Shown: positions 27,089 through 35,173 of the stretch, one piece after another
How positions within the stretch are numbered: the first letter of the stretch is position 1
How the letters are laid out: every line of letters begins with the position of its first letter
Assembly: GCA_965232985.1 (NCBI GenBank)
Contig: CBDDRC010000021.1
Span: forward strand, 1 to 64,000
Direction of reading: 5' to 3'
Source of the DNA: JADFDG01 sp965232985
Lineage (GTDB): Bacteria > Pseudomonadota > Gammaproteobacteria > Pseudomonadales > JADFDG01
Length of the DNA: 64,000 bases
Notes under the pieces: model-generated
Database searches by the model: none
What the model saw: the letters and a program-made list of their open reading frames with translations, nothing else
Told to the model about the DNA's origin: nothing
Translations under genes and position numbers: made by a program

Positions 27089-28282
27089 TCAGCCAAACAG
27101 CGCCGACGGCGGCATCGCAAGGAATTCTTCCACCGGGATGCCGCCGTCCCCCACGAGCAGGCACGTGTCGGGATGCCAAGCCCTGTCGAATGCAACCATG
27201 CCGGGCAGTGAATCGGGGCGCCGCCCGCTTTTGACTTCGATTGCGACGAGCCGGCCATTGTGCCGCAGCACGAAGTCGACTTCCTTTGATGCCTCGCGCC
27301 AGTAAAAGACTTCGATACCCTGTTGCGCTGACGCGTTGACGAGGTGTGCGCCGATGGCGGATTCGACCAACCGCCCCCAGCGTTCAGGGTCCTGCCGGGT
27401 TGTGTGGAACTCCGTGTGGGCCAACGCCGTGACCAGCCCGTTGTTGAGTGCCTGCAGTTTCGGGCTTGACGCGCGCTGTCGCACCGTTTCACCCGCAAAC
27501 TTCGGCAGTCCGCACAACATGCCGGCGCCGGCGAGCAGTTCGAGATAATGGGCGAGCGTCGTGGTATTTCCGGCGTCCTGCAATTGCCCGATCATTTTCT
27601 GGTAGGAAAGGATTTGTCCGGAATAGTTGCACCCGAGCTGGAACAGCCGGCGCAACAGCGCTGGCTTGTCGACGCGCGTCATGAGCAGGATGTCGCGCGA
27701 GATTGTCGTCTCGATCAGTGAATCCAGCAGGTACCGGCGCCAGCGGTCCTCGTCGTCGATGAGTGTTGCGGCGCCGGGATAGCCGCCGAAGTAGATGTAC
27801 TGCGCGGCATTCCAGCCGAAGGCCTCGCGCATTTCGGCGTATGACCAATGCGGTACCCGCAGGGTCTCGAAGCGGCCGGCCAGGCTCTCGGTAAGGCCCT
27901 GCTGCATGAGCAGCGGGGATGAGCCGAGGATCAGGATCCTCAGGTCAAGGCCGTTGGCCGTGTCCTCGTCCCACAGACGTTTCACCGTTTCGGACCAGCG
28001 CGGGATCTTCTGGACTTCATCAAGGACCAGCAGCCAGCGACCGGCCGGGCGGCATTGGAGTCGTGCGGCGCCCCACTGTTGCGCGATCCAGGTCGATTCC
28101 CCCGAGGCGGGGCCGTCGGCGGTGCCATAGGTGGCGCCGATTCCTTTCTGCGTCAGGAGTTCGCGCGCCAGGGTGGTTTTGCCCACTTGCCGGGGCCCGG
28201 CGAGGACCTGGATGAACCGGCGGGGCTCGGCCAGGCGGCGCAGTAGGGTGGTGAGGATCGGGCGGGTGAAGCTCGTTACCAT
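27089..28282 (-). CDS. AAA ATPase with DUF4143 domain
   Basis: The 397-aa protein has a Walker A GPRQVGKT (29-36), Walker B LLVLDEVQK (D88, E89) and a C-terminal DUF4143 region. That region contains a nuclease-like strand pair KEVDFVL...VAIEVKSG, typical of PD-(D/E)xK-like folds. Such ATPases are common, patchily distributed, and of unknown function. The gene lies next to a scar of IS ends, which fits a mobile history. An upstream in-frame start at 28357 is less likely. Its promoter is probably in the AT-rich stretch 28283-28330. Confidence 0.85.
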   Translation of the reverse strand: MVTSFTRPILTTLLRRLAEPRRFIQVLAGPRQVGKTTLARELLTQKGIGATYGTADGPASGESTWIAQQWGAARLQCRPAGRWLLVLDEVQKIPRWSETVKRLWDEDTANGLDLRILILGSSPLLMQQGLTESLAGRFETLRVPHWSYAEMREAFGWNAAQYIYFGGYPGAATLIDDEDRWRRYLLDSLIETTISRDILLMTRVDKPALLRRLFQLGCNYSGQILSYQKMIGQLQDAGNTTTLAHYLELLAGAGMLCGLPKFAGETVRQRASSPKLQALNNGLVTALAHTEFHTTRQDPERWGRLVESAIGAHLVNASAQQGIEVFYWREASKEVDFVLRHNGRLVAIEVKSGRRPDSLPGMVAFDRAWHPDTCLLVGDGGIPVEEFLAMPPSALFG

Positions 28283-28416
28283 GATTAGTTGAGATAAATT
28301 GCTCTTAGTATTGAGTAAAATACCACAGAAGCGCGGCGTTCGACATGGCGGTGCCACCCTCTGGCCCGTTTGGGAGAGTGTGTAAACCCATCAGGCCGCT
28401 TCAGAACGATCTGCTC

Positions 28417-28565
28417 TGTTGACGGCCACCCAACATTGACCCACTTGGCGGAGTAATTTCCATCCAAAACTGACCCACGTAAACCTACTACACTGCTCGT
28501 TTTTTGAGCAGGGCAGATGGGGTGATTACCGTGGGCATGTTGGCCAAGATAAGGCGGATGCACAT
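28417..28565 (+). mobile_element. Remnant of an IS21-family left end with the first codons of istA
   Basis: The stretch begins TGTTGACGGCCACCC and carries two TGACCCAC repeats (28436-28443, 28473-28480 by my count), as in the multiple transposase-binding sites at IS21 ends. It then has a GTG-started frame from 28522 reading VITVGMLAKIRRMHIG, which looks like an IstA N-terminus (MxTxxMLAxIRRM). The frame stops after 20 codons at 28584, so only the left edge of the element remains. Confidence 0.55.
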
Positions 28566-28590
28566 TGGAGTTACCTCGATTTAGTGGACA
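28566..28590 (+). mobile_element. Possible IS3-type terminus inserted in the IS21 remnant
   Basis: The 25 bases start TGGAGTTACCTCG and end GTGGACA. Reversed, they read TGTCCAC...CTCCA, the same TGTCC-plus-20 layout as the IS3 right end at 564-588. They break the istA frame. This suggests a second IS end nested in the first, but one terminus alone is weak proof. Confidence 0.35.
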
Positions 28591-28604
28591 GCTTTAACCT
28601 CTGA

Positions 28605-28934
28605 ACTTGCAACGGGAGGTGTTGCCATCCGCCGACGATGCCGCTGGAGGCGCTGTATGCCGCCACGGTTGGGCAGGGCCGGGCGGCGCAGACGTTGTTG
28701 ACCGGGCGGGTCGCCACCACATTCCTCAACGACAGCGTGCAACTGGAACTGGTTTGCGGATTCGGCATGGGGGTGGCGGGCCGCGCCTGTCGGCCGCGGG
28801 CAAGTTGGGCGCTGTCCGACCACACGCTGCTGCATCTGGGCGCCGATCTCTATGCGGGCGACGACAGCGGTTACTTCGGCCGCCTGGGCGACAACTCGCT
28901 GGTGTTCTTCAGCCTGGAGTTTCTGGGCGGCTGA
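28605..28934 (+). pseudogene. C-terminal fragment of an outer-membrane beta-barrel protein
   Basis: The open frame (ATG at 28638, 98 codons) shows alternating beta-strand patterns, for example TTFLNDSVQLELVCGFGM and SDHTLLHLGADLYAGDD. It ends GRLGDNSLVFFSLEFLGG, like the last strands of a porin or DUF1302-type barrel. It has no signal peptide, no ribosome-binding site and starts right after IS-end sequence, so it is probably the tail of a gene whose front was lost. The exact family is unclear. Confidence 0.45.
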
Positions 28935-29020
28935 CTGGTCACCGACTGACGGGGAATCCCGGGGCAACACCCGGCGGGGTGCTGGCATTCGTCCCGAGGT
29001 ATTGAGTACATTCACCCGCC

Positions 29021-30007
29021 ATGAATGTCCTCTACCCGGAAATCGAGCCGTACCACAGTTTCCGTATCACGGTGAACGCGCCGCACGAGCTTCATGTTGA
29101 GCAGTGCGGCAATCCGCACGGCATTCCCGTTGTTTTCCTGCATGGTGGCCCTGGTGGCGGCTGTGCGCCGCTGCACCGCCGCTTTTTTGACCCGGCGACA
29201 TACCGCATTGTGTTGTTCGATCAGCGTGGTTGCGGTCGCTCAACGCCGCACGCAGAGCTTGCCGGCAACGATACCTGGGCGCTGGTGGCCGACATGGAGC
29301 GAATTCGCCAGCACCTGGGTATCGATCGCTGGTTGTTGTTTGGCGGCAGTTGGGGCTCGACACTGGCGCTGGCCTGGGCTGAAACCTATCCGGAACGGGC
29401 CTTGGGCCTCGTGCTGCGCGGCATTTTCCTGTGCCGCCCGCGCGATCTTGAGTGGTTCTACCAATCCGGCGCTGATCGTGTATTTCCCGAGGCGTGGGCT
29501 GATTTTCTTGCGCCCATTCCTGCCGCCGAGCATGACAATCTTGTGCGGGCCTACCATCGGCGACTCACCGGCAGCGATGCGGCCGAGCGCGCACGTTGCG
29601 CCATCGCCTGGAGTGTCTGGGAAGCGCGCTGTGCGACGCTGCATGCGGATGCGTCGTTGGTACAGCACTATCTCGATCCGCAGGTGTCGCTGGCATTTGC
29701 CGGTATCGAGAATCATTACTTCATGAACGACGCATTTTTTGCGCCGAATCAATTGCTGCGCGACGCACATCGCCTCGCTGCTGTTCCGGGCGTGATCGTG
29801 CACGGCCGCTACGACATGGTCTGTCCCGTCGAGCAGGCCATCGAGCTGCAACGTGCCTGGTCGCGCGCAAAGCTGGTGGTTGTGCCGGATGCCGGCCATG
29901 CCGTGACCGAGCCGGGTATCAGGGCGGCGCTGCTGCGCGCCACCGATGAGTTTGCCCGGCAACTGGAGCCGTTGTTGCGCGCCGATGGTTCGGGAGCGGC
30001 GGCATGA
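29021..30007 (+). CDS. pip: Prolyl iminopeptidase
   Basis: The enzyme removes N-terminal proline from peptides in the cytoplasm. The 328-aa alpha/beta hydrolase has the oxyanion motif HGGPGGG (41-47), DQRGCGRS, the nucleophile S110 in GGSWGSTLALAWA and the catalytic His in PDAGHAVTEPG. All match S33-family proline iminopeptidases. The stop overlaps the dtd start (ATGA), so the two are co-translated. Confidence 0.96.
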   Translation: MNVLYPEIEPYHSFRITVNAPHELHVEQCGNPHGIPVVFLHGGPGGGCAPLHRRFFDPATYRIVLFDQRGCGRSTPHAELAGNDTWALVADMERIRQHLGIDRWLLFGGSWGSTLALAWAETYPERALGLVLRGIFLCRPRDLEWFYQSGADRVFPEAWADFLAPIPAAEHDNLVRAYHRRLTGSDAAERARCAIAWSVWEARCATLHADASLVQHYLDPQVSLAFAGIENHYFMNDAFFAPNQLLRDAHRLAAVPGVIVHGRYDMVCPVEQAIELQRAWSRAKLVVVPDAGHAVTEPGIRAALLRATDEFARQLEPLLRADGSGAAA

Positions 30008-30444
30008 AAGCGTTGATCCAGCGGGTGCGCCACGCGGCGGTGGATGTTGCCGGCGAGCGGGTTGGTGAGATCGGTGTGGGCCTGCTGGTATTCCTCGGCG
30101 TCGAGCGCGATGACAGCGAGGTGAAATGCGTGCGTTTGGCCGAGCGTGTGCTGGCATATCGCGTATTTGCCGACGATGCCGGCAAGCTGAATCGTTCGGT
30201 ATGCGATATCGATGGCGGGGTGCTGGTTGTCTCGCAGTTCACCCTGGCGGCGGATACGGCGGGCGGTAACCGGCCGAGCTTCACGCCAGCGGCGTCAGCA
30301 AGTTTGGGCCGCTCACTTTATGAGCGATTTGTGGCCGAAATCGCCGGCCGGCGGGGGCAAGTGGCGACTGGCCGCTTCGGCGCTGACATGCAGGTTTCGC
30401 TGACCAATGACGGGCCGGTCACGTTCCTGCTGACTATTACCTGA
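30004..30444 (+). CDS. dtd: D-aminoacyl-tRNA deacylase Dtd
   Basis: Dtd removes D-amino acids (and glycine from tRNA-Ala) mischarged on tRNA. The 146-aa protein shows the family motifs VSQFTLAAD, NRPSFTPAAS and TNDGPVTFLL; the cis-Gly-Pro in the last one is the chiral-proofreading site. Overlap with pip by 4 bp marks an operon. Confidence 0.97.
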   Translation: MKALIQRVRHAAVDVAGERVGEIGVGLLVFLGVERDDSEVKCVRLAERVLAYRVFADDAGKLNRSVCDIDGGVLVVSQFTLAADTAGGNRPSFTPAASASLGRSLYERFVAEIAGRRGQVATGRFGADMQVSLTNDGPVTFLLTIT

Positions 30445-30537
30445 GTCCCGTTGCAGTGCCCCCGGCTTTAGGGGCTATGATCCGGCTGTCCGTCAAAAGA
30501 CGGCTGGAACACACCGACCCTTTCTTGGAGACATGGA

Positions 30538-31020
30538 ATGAAGAAGATCATCCTCGCAGCAATACTCGCCGGCGCGTCAACCACTGCCATGGCCGATGCG
30601 GCCGGTGGCCCGGGTTGCGGTTGGGGCAACATGCTTCTCGAAGGCAATAGCGGCCTGCCGGCCCACTTGGTGGCTACCATCATCAATGGCACCTCCGGCA
30701 ATGCTACTTTCGGCATGACCACCGGCACCAACGGCTGCTCGGTGAACGGCAAGCTCACCTACAGCGGCAAGTCGCTCGTCATGGCTCCGGGCATGATGGA
30801 CGAGATCGCCGCTAACGCGGCGGTGGGCGAAGGCGATGCACTGACTGCGCTGGCAGTCGTGCTGGGTATCCAGCCGGAAGACCGCGCAGCGTTCGCCAGA
30901 CTGGCGCACGAGAATTTCTCGACGCTGTTCCCGAGCGCCGATGCAACTTCCGGTGACTTCGTCACGGCGCTGTTCGACCTGATGAAGCAGGATGCGCAGC
31001 TGGCCAAGTACGCTGCCTGA
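30538..31020 (+). CDS. DUF3015 family exported protein
   Basis: The 160-aa protein has a signal peptide (MKKIILAAILAGASTTAMA) and the DUF3015 signature GPGCGWGNMLLEG...NGTSGNATFGMTTGTNGC. It is probably periplasmic or outer-membrane associated; its role is unknown. TTGGAG lies before the ATG and a TATGAT at 30476-30481 may be its -10 box. A terminator follows at 31036-31065, so it is probably a single-gene unit. Confidence 0.9.
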   Translation: MKKIILAAILAGASTTAMADAAGGPGCGWGNMLLEGNSGLPAHLVATIINGTSGNATFGMTTGTNGCSVNGKLTYSGKSLVMAPGMMDEIAANAAVGEGDALTALAVVLGIQPEDRAAFARLAHENFSTLFPSADATSGDFVTALFDLMKQDAQLAKYAA

Positions 31021-31035
31021 TTCAACACGTAATAC

Positions 31036-31065
31036 AAAAATGCCCCGGGAAACCGGGGCATTTTT
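31036..31065 (+). terminator. Rho-independent terminator after the DUF3015 gene
   Basis: TGCCCCGG/CCGGGGCA stem with a GAAA loop, flanked by A5 and T5 runs, 15 bp after the stop codon. It is a strong hairpin and could work in both directions. Confidence 0.9.
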
Positions 31066-31090
31066 GTTGTGCGATTCGTAACTGACGGCG

Positions 31091-33031
31091 GTGATTTTCG
31101 TGCCTGTCCATTGCCTGGGTCGATACCTGTTGCTGGCGCTTGTCGTTGCCAGTGGCGCCGCATTCGCTGCCGGACAGGATGCTGATATCGAGGATCTGCT
31201 GGCCAGTGCGCGCGCGCAGCATCTGGCGGCGGATGCGCAATGGCTGGCGCTGTTGCATGTCAATCGCGGTGGCACGCTGCGTGATCGCGGCCGCAGCTAC
31301 GTCGACGATCGGGCTTTCTTTTTTGCCCCGCAGGGCAATGCTGATCCGGCCGCTGAGCTTGCGGCAACGATTCAGGCGCTGTTCGCCGCTGACGCTGAGG
31401 TTGGCGATGGCAGCGCGCGCTGCCGCTTCGTGGCCCGCTACCGCTGGCTGGCAATGCGATTGCAGCAACCGGTAGCCGACCTGCGCGGCGCCTGTCCGGC
31501 ATATGGTGCCTGGCGGGCACCGATCAATGCCGGTCGCGTCACGCTTGTTTTTCCCGGCTCGTATCTCAACAGCCCGTCGTCGATGTTCGGGCATACGCTG
31601 CTGCGTCTTGATCCACCCGCCGAAACCGCGTCCACGGTCTGGCTGTCGCAGGCGGTGAGCTTTGGTGCCGATGTGCGAGCGGCCGACAATTCCATGCTCT
31701 ACATCTGGAAGGGGTTGGCGGGTGGTTACCCGGGCCATTTCCAGGTCGAGCCTTATTTTGCCAAGATCCAGCAATACGGGCGCATGGAGAATCGCGATCT
31801 CTGGGAATACCCGCTCGATCTTGCGCCGGCAGAGGCGGAATTGCTTGTCGATCACCTGTGGGAAGTGCGGGAAACGAATTTCGAGTATTACTTTTTCGAC
31901 GAGAATTGTTCATACCGCCTGCTTGAGTTGCTGGAAGTCGCGCGGCCATCGCTGACGCTGACCAGTGCCTGGCGTTTTTCGGAAGTGCCGGTGAACACGA
32001 TTCGTAGTGTGCACGACGCCGGGGTATCGGCGTCGCCGATGCTGCGGCCATCGGCAGAGCGTGAGCTGCGCGCGCGTATCACCCAGCTTGCTGCCCGCGA
32101 GCGGGACATCGCCCTCGCACTTGCTGCCGATGCCGCCACCACGACGCGCGAAGATTTTCGTGCGTTGCCGCACGAACGCCAGGCCATGGTTTTGGCAACG
32201 GCCTATGCGAGCATGGTGTATCGCTCGCGCAAGGATGTCGGGCGCGACCCGCTACGGGCGCAGCGCAGTCTTGAACTGTTGCGCGCGCTGAATTCGCTCG
32301 ACAGCAATCCGCAGGCCAACGTGCCGGCAGTGGCGGCGCCCGAAACCGGGCATCGTACCCGGCGGATATCACTGGGCGGCGGTGCAATCGCCAATGGCGG
32401 GCTCGACGGCGCCGCACGCGGCAACTACACGACGATTGCCCTGCGGCCCACGTACCACGACTTGCTCGACCCGGTACGCGGCTATCTGCCCGGCGCCGAG
32501 CTGGAGATGCTCGACACCGAGTTGCGGGTAAACGAGGCTGGCAACATCAAGCTGGAGCGTCTTGATGTTGCCAACGTGTTCAGTTTGACGCCGCGCGACC
32601 GTTTTTTCCGCAACTTCTCCTGGCGGGTACGCGGAGGCATTGAGCGGCAACCGGAAGAAGACCTCATCCTGCACAGCACCCGCTATGCCGAAGGTGGCGG
32701 TGGCGTGGCCTGGCGAGTCGGCGATGTATTCGCCCGCGCCTATGCCGAGACACGCGTTGAGCACAGCGGTGCACACGAACACCTGATCGATATTGCTGTC
32801 GGGCCTGCCATCGGTTTGTTGGGGCAACATCGCTTCCTGAACTGGAGTCTTGATGCGCGCCCGCTGTATTTTTCCGGCGGTCTGGTTCGCACCGAAGCAC
32901 GGGTGGCGCTGCAGTGGCAGCCCGGTCGCGACTGGGGCGTGCGGGCGGAAATGCGCTGGCGCCAGGCGGAGGCGGGTGCTGCGGACAAGGAGACCACCGA
33001 TGCGCAAATCGTCCTGCACCGTTATTTCTGA
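31091..33031 (+). CDS. DUF4105 (Lnb N-terminal-like) exported protein with C-terminal beta-rich domain
   Basis: The 646-aa protein has a signal peptide (YLLLALVVASGAAFA), a DUF4105 domain (about 120-260; VTLVFPGSYLNSPSSMFGHTL and FDENCSYRLLELLEVARP) and a C-terminal region of alternating strands that looks like an outer-membrane barrel. DUF4105 is a papain-like NlpC/P60-related fold; His in MFGHT and Cys in ENCSY are the likely catalytic pair. The start is a GTG at 31091 or 31103. The next gene begins inside its 3' end by 32 bp. Confidence 0.88.
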   Translation: MIFVPVHCLGRYLLLALVVASGAAFAAGQDADIEDLLASARAQHLAADAQWLALLHVNRGGTLRDRGRSYVDDRAFFFAPQGNADPAAELAATIQALFAADAEVGDGSARCRFVARYRWLAMRLQQPVADLRGACPAYGAWRAPINAGRVTLVFPGSYLNSPSSMFGHTLLRLDPPAETASTVWLSQAVSFGADVRAADNSMLYIWKGLAGGYPGHFQVEPYFAKIQQYGRMENRDLWEYPLDLAPAEAELLVDHLWEVRETNFEYYFFDENCSYRLLELLEVARPSLTLTSAWRFSEVPVNTIRSVHDAGVSASPMLRPSAERELRARITQLAARERDIALALAADAATTTREDFRALPHERQAMVLATAYASMVYRSRKDVGRDPLRAQRSLELLRALNSLDSNPQANVPAVAAPETGHRTRRISLGGGAIANGGLDGAARGNYTTIALRPTYHDLLDPVRGYLPGAELEMLDTELRVNEAGNIKLERLDVANVFSLTPRDRFFRNFSWRVRGGIERQPEEDLILHSTRYAEGGGGVAWRVGDVFARAYAETRVEHSGAHEHLIDIAVGPAIGLLGQHRFLNWSLDARPLYFSGGLVRTEARVALQWQPGRDWGVRAEMRWRQAEAGAADKETTDAQIVLHRYF

Positions 33032-33911
33032 CAGGCGTTTCGCGGCGCCGCTGTTTCCGGGACTCTGGACGGTGCTGCTGGCCTTCCTGCTCGCCGGCTG
33101 CACCAACCTGTTTTTCGTGCCGATGCGGCAACAGGTGCTGACACCCGCGCAGCTCGGACTCGTCGCGCACGACGTTTCGCTGACGGCTGAAGACGGCACA
33201 AAACTCTTTGCCTGGCATTTGGCAGCAGAAAATATCGCGGGGATTGTCTGTTATTTTCACGGCAATGCCGAGAACATCAGCACGCACATCGTCAATGTCG
33301 CATGGTTGCCTGCAGCGGGCTATGAAGTATTGCTGGTCGATTATCGTGGCTATGGAGCGTCCGGGGGCGAAGTCGATTTCCCGGCGGTGTTCGCCGATGT
33401 GCGCGCCGGGCTCGACTGGTGCCTCACGCGCGGGCGGGAAAAACAGCAGCCTGTGTACGCGCTGGGGCAAAGTTTGGGCGCGGCATTGTTGCTGGAAGTT
33501 GCTGCGCAGAAGCCTTATCGCGGGCAACTTGCCGGTGTGGCTGCCGACAGCAGTTTTGCCGGATACCACAGCATGGTGCGATCTGCACTGGCGCATTCGT
33601 GGTTGATGTTCCCGTTTCAGTATCCGTTGTCCTGGCTGGTGACACGCAACCACGATCCCGAGGATGCCGTGCGGCACCTTGCGCCATTGCCGCTGCTCGT
33701 GCTGCACAGCCCGGACGACACTGTCGTGCCCTTCGCGCACGGCGAGCGCATTTTTTCTGCAGCCAACGGCCCGAAATGTTTTCGGCGTACATCAGGTGTG
33801 CACAACGCCGCGTTTCGCGATGAGGCTAATCGACGCGCGCTGGTGGCTTTTTTCGGTTCCGTTGCGGCCGGGCCTGACGGCCTGGTGTGCCCCGAACAAA
33901 ACCCGCCGTGA
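33000..33911 (+). CDS. Alpha/beta hydrolase lipoprotein (BEM46-like)
   Basis: The 303-aa protein has a lipoprotein signal ending LAGC, with lipidated Cys34. The alpha/beta hydrolase fold has the oxyanion strand YFHGNAENIS, VDYRGYGASGG, the nucleophile S158 in GQSLGAA, an acid at D240 (HSPDD) and H268 in SGVHNAAF. A complete triad suggests an active esterase or lipase anchored in the cell envelope. It overlaps the DUF4105 gene and has AAGGAG before the ATG, so the two are coupled and may act on the same envelope substrate. Confidence 0.9.
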   Translation: MRKSSCTVISDRRFAAPLFPGLWTVLLAFLLAGCTNLFFVPMRQQVLTPAQLGLVAHDVSLTAEDGTKLFAWHLAAENIAGIVCYFHGNAENISTHIVNVAWLPAAGYEVLLVDYRGYGASGGEVDFPAVFADVRAGLDWCLTRGREKQQPVYALGQSLGAALLLEVAAQKPYRGQLAGVAADSSFAGYHSMVRSALAHSWLMFPFQYPLSWLVTRNHDPEDAVRHLAPLPLLVLHSPDDTVVPFAHGERIFSAANGPKCFRRTSGVHNAAFRDEANRRALVAFFGSVAAGPDGLVCPEQNPP

Positions 33912-34034
33912 TATGGCCGGCCCAGACGCATGGCGAACGGTGGTGCCGATAACCTGAGCGCAAGAATCGGGTCGCTGCGGCGCTGGTGCGCGGCCGATAA
34001 TGGCGCTTTCCCCTCAAGCAACCGGATTGCGCTG

Positions 34035-34937
34035 ATGATCGACAGCAATGACGAGGCTCAACATGGCCGCGCCTATGCGGTCGTCGCCAGCGCGATTCGC
34101 TTTCTGGAACGCAACCAGAAGCAGCAGCCCGGGCTCGCTGACATCGCCAGTCATGTGGGTCTGAGCGAGTTTCACCTGCAACGGCTGTTCTGCACCTGGG
34201 CCGGTGTTTCGCCCAGGCAATATCTGCAATACCTGACCAAGGAAAGCGCGAAGCGGCGCTTGCGCCTGGAAACCGTGTTCAACACGGCGCTGTCCGTGGG
34301 CCTGAGCGGGCCGGGACGGCTGCACGATCTGATGGTGACCTGCGAGGGCGTGACGCCGGGTGAATACCGTCTCGCCGGTCAGGGTCTTGCAATCGGGTAT
34401 GGCATCCATGACTCGCCCTTCGGCGCCTGTCTGCTGGCGAGCACCGGGAACGGCATCTGCAAATTGGCGTTTTTCGATACGCAAGCGGAGTGCGTGGTGC
34501 TGGAGGGGGAGTTGTTTGCCGAGTGGCCGGCAGCGGCGATCACGCGCCAGGACGCCATCACCGCGTTGCTCTTGCCACGAATGTTCCCGGTTGCCGGAAA
34601 ACGCGAACAGCCACTGAAATTGCTGCTGCGCGGCAGCCCGTTCCAGTTGAAAGTATGGGAAGCACTGCTGGCCATTCCTGTTGGCGGGATATGCACCTAC
34701 CAACAGGTTGCCAACCTTGTCGAATCGCCAGCAGCGGTGCGCGCTGTCGCATCGGCGATAGCGCAAAACAGCATCGGTTATCTGATTCCCTGCCATCGGG
34801 TGATTCGGGCCGGCGGCGAGTTTGGGCAGTATCGTTGGGGAGGCACTCGGAAAAAAGCCATGCTTGCCTGGGAGGCAAGTGTGGTTGATGGCGCGCCCCG
34901 TGTGGATGGTGTGGGGGTCGACATACCGCCGCAATGA
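34035..34937 (+). CDS. AraC-type HTH fused to O6-alkylguanine-DNA alkyltransferase (Ada-like, no N-terminal Ada domain)
   Basis: The 300-aa protein has an AraC helix-turn-helix domain (about 13-110) and a C-terminal methyltransferase domain with the acceptor C253 in PCHRVIRAGGEFGQYRWG. It transfers alkyl groups from O6-alkylguanine to itself. The N-terminal zinc domain of E. coli Ada, whose Cys senses methyl phosphotriesters, is absent, so the usual activation switch is lacking. Whether it still regulates genes is open. The ATG at 34035 was chosen because the sequence upstream has no domain content. Confidence 0.92.
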   Translation: MIDSNDEAQHGRAYAVVASAIRFLERNQKQQPGLADIASHVGLSEFHLQRLFCTWAGVSPRQYLQYLTKESAKRRLRLETVFNTALSVGLSGPGRLHDLMVTCEGVTPGEYRLAGQGLAIGYGIHDSPFGACLLASTGNGICKLAFFDTQAECVVLEGELFAEWPAAAITRQDAITALLLPRMFPVAGKREQPLKLLLRGSPFQLKVWEALLAIPVGGICTYQQVANLVESPAAVRAVASAIAQNSIGYLIPCHRVIRAGGEFGQYRWGGTRKKAMLAWEASVVDGAPRVDGVGVDIPPQ

Positions 34938-35064
34938 GGGTTGAAATGCGGCAACACAATCTGCTGTTGCAGGCAGATGAGGCCACCCCGGTTGCCAGGC
35001 GCGCCGGTACATAGCGCTATTGAGCGCGGCACATTTTTTGTAAGGAATTCATTACGTTGCCTTG

Positions 35065-35089
35065 ATGCGGCCCAAAATGACGGCCGCAT
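35065..35089. repeat. Inverted repeat upstream of the PF10118 cluster
   Basis: ATGCGGCC and GGCCGCAT arms flank a 9-nt loop. No T run follows, so it is not a typical terminator. It lies 21 bp before the first operator-like palindrome. Confidence 0.4.
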
Positions 35090-35109
35090 GGCCCTTGCGG
35101 CTATGCTTC

Positions 35110-35125
35110 TTGGTTGCGCGACCAA
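35110..35125. promoter_or_regulatory. Operator-like palindrome, copy 1
   Basis: TTGGTTGCGCGACCAA is an imperfect palindrome that differs from copy 2 at three central positions. It lies 49 bp before the first PF10118 gene. With copy 2 it forms a pair whose starts are 29 bp apart, close to three helical turns. Confidence 0.6.
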
Positions 35126-35138
35126 ATACTGTTGGTCT

Positions 35139-35154
35139 TTGGTTGTACAACCAA
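35139..35154. promoter_or_regulatory. Operator-like palindrome, copy 2 (perfect)
   Basis: TTGGTTGTACAACCAA is a perfect 16-bp palindrome, 20 bp before the PF10118 start. The size fits a TetR-family operator, and a TetR gene is two genes into the same cluster, so autoregulation is likely. The link is inference. Confidence 0.65.
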
Positions 35155-35173
35155 CAGCTGAGGTGGCGCAGTC

